Part shown: positions 63,322 to 64,000 of the stretch, in pieces
How the letters are laid out: the number at the start of each line of letters is the position of its first letter
How positions within the stretch are numbered: the stretch's first letter is position 1
DNA from: Mycobacterium shigaense
Lineage (GTDB): Bacteria; Actinomycetota; Actinomycetes; Mycobacteriales; Mycobacteriaceae
Length of the DNA stretch: 64,000 nucleotides
Direction of reading: 5' to 3'
Assembly (NCBI RefSeq): GCF_002356315.1
Contig: NZ_AP018164.1
Span: 4,898,001 to 4,962,000 of the forward strand
The notes under the pieces: generated by a model
Told to the model about the DNA's origin: nothing
The model's database searches: none
The model's input: the letters and a program-made list of their open reading frames with translations, nothing else
Program-made: the position numbers and the translations under genes

Positions 63322-63346
63322 TACCCACGGAGTTTCAAGCCGAACC
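63322..63346 (-). promoter_or_regulatory. SigF-type promoter of the catalase gene
   Basis: Minus strand: GGTTC (63346-63342), 15 bases, GGGTA (63326-63322). Nine of ten bases match GGTTT-GGGTA. It leaves a leader of about 45 bases. Confidence 0.6.
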
Positions 63347-63378
63347 GGCGTCAACGCGTTTCGGCCACCCAAAGCAAG

Positions 63379-63408
63379 GGCCGGCGCCCCGTCTACGGGG
63401 CGCCGGCC
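63379..63408 (-). terminator. Terminator hairpin after the proline-rich gene
   Basis: A perfect 12-bp stem (63379-63390 with 63397-63408), loop GTCTAC. It lies 19 bases beyond the stop of the minus-strand gene that ends at 63427 and insulates it from the catalase promoter. No T-run. Confidence 0.8.
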
Positions 63409-63426
63409 GGCGATGCCGCGTGCGAG

Positions 63427-63960
63427 CTACGAACGTGGCGCCGGGCTCGCAGGCGTGCTCGACGGCGACGGGCCGGGACCGAACGGGCCGCCGGGACCGA
63501 ACGGGCCGATGAACACCGGCCCGCCCTGACCGCCCGGGCCGAACGCCGGCGGATAGCCGGGGCCGCCGGGGCCGAAGCCGGGGCCGGGCCCGGACCAGGG
63601 CCCGGGGCCGCCAGGACCCCCGTATTGCCACGGTCCCGGGCCGCCCGGGCCGCCGGGGCCGAACATGCCCGGATGATGCTTGTGGCAGTAGTGGTAGTGC
63701 CCGAAGAGCACGGCTCCGGAGAAGAACACCACCGACAGGATGAACACGATGCCGGCGACGATGACCACCCACGCGGCGGCCAGATACAGCTTGGGCGGCT
63801 TGAGGCGCTCGGGCTGCGCGGGAGGTCCCGCCTGCACCGGCGGCCGCACCGGTGGCGCTGGTGGCGGTGGCGGTGGCGCTGGTGGCGGTGGCGGTGGCGG
63901 TGGCGGTGGGACGACGCCGGCGGGCGCCGGCTCGGTCGAGGGTTCTGGTGTATCACTCAT
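63427..63960 (-). CDS. Proline/glycine-rich membrane protein (Rv3705A/Rv3706c-like)
   Basis: 177 residues from ATG 63960 (MSDTPEPSTEPAP); ATG 63969 is also possible. A poly-proline cytoplasmic region (about residues 18-45) is followed by one helix (YLAAAWVVIVAGIVFILSVV), a His-rich stretch (GHYHYCHKHHPG) and a Gly/Pro-rich tail with FGPGG repeats. The His/Cys cluster could bind metal. Resembles the proline-rich proteins at Rv3705A/Rv3706c. Function unknown. Confidence 0.78.
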   Translation of the reverse strand: MSDTPEPSTEPAPAGVVPPPPPPPPPPAPPPPPPAPPVRPPVQAGPPAQPERLKPPKLYLAAAWVVIVAGIVFILSVVFFSGAVLFGHYHYCHKHHPGMFGPGGPGGPGPWQYGGPGGPGPWSGPGPGFGPGGPGYPPAFGPGGQGGPVFIGPFGPGGPFGPGPSPSSTPASPAPRS

Positions 63961-64000
63961 GCCTTGCATACTGCCCGTGTCGGGCGCGTCGTAACAGGTC

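Overview
The window is high-GC actinobacterial chromosome from a non-tuberculous Mycobacterium. Gene order follows the M. tuberculosis Rv3659c-Rv3706c segment almost gene for gene (ssd, dpp, acs, marP, nth, crp, whiB4, ponA2, moxR2, glpK, egt). Starts are often GTG, and many genes overlap by 1-8 bases in operons. The species cannot be fixed from the sequence. Organic hydroperoxide reductase (Ohr), a monofunctional catalase and a stressosome locus set it apart from M. tuberculosis.

Region by region. 1-4.3 kb: the 5' part of a tadA/cpaF-like ATPase gene, ssd, the 6C/B11 small RNA, a HAD phosphatase gene and the Ms1/MTS2823 small RNA. 4.3-9.4 kb: peptide ABC transporter dppABCD (minus strand). 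9.4-18.8 kb: two envelope or secreted proteins, acs, a secreted trypsin-like protease, a holin-like membrane protein, ephE, marP, a NuCoA-type Nudix hydrolase, a membrane-anchored thioredoxin and nth. 18.8-24.4 kb: crp, a metallo-beta-lactamase-fold/RidA/DUF4177 group, a two-gene ArsA-like ATPase pair and whiB4. 24.7-29.4 kb: ponA2, a metallophosphatase, a cysteine-synthase-like gene and tRNA-Pro(CGG).

29.5-42.7 kb is the accessory part. It holds a frameshifted multicopper oxidase, small membrane, DUF393 and DUF4193 genes, a HAD phosphatase, rsfB, and a complete stressosome-type module rsbR-rsbS-rsbT-rsbX-rsbU. The RsbU carries an extra RsbW-like ATPase domain. These are followed by a haem-oxygenase-like iron enzyme, a CDGSH protein with a methyltransferase, a PfpI/DJ-1 protein and an F420-type oxidoreductase.

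42.7-50.6 kb returns to core synteny: YqeY, the MoxR/DUF58/DUF4129/SpoIIM/RDD cluster. 50.6-55 kb: a small membrane protein, a PadR regulator with FGPG repeats, glpK and a GCS2-like ligase. 55-60.5 kb: the full ergothioneine operon egtABCDE. 60.6-64 kb: a secreted sensor-like protein, Ohr, catalase and a proline-rich membrane protein.

The main theme is stress and redox control. By eye, mycobacterial SigF-like promoters (GGTTT, 15-17 bases, GGGTA) lie upstream of the F420 oxidoreductase (perfect match), a small membrane protein, the catalase and, more weakly, the haem-oxygenase-like gene. RsfB is a SigF-pathway anti-anti-sigma factor in M. tuberculosis and sits divergently from the stressosome genes. 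The window may therefore hold both an input module (RsbRST-X-U) and outputs of the SigF general stress response. That link is inference.
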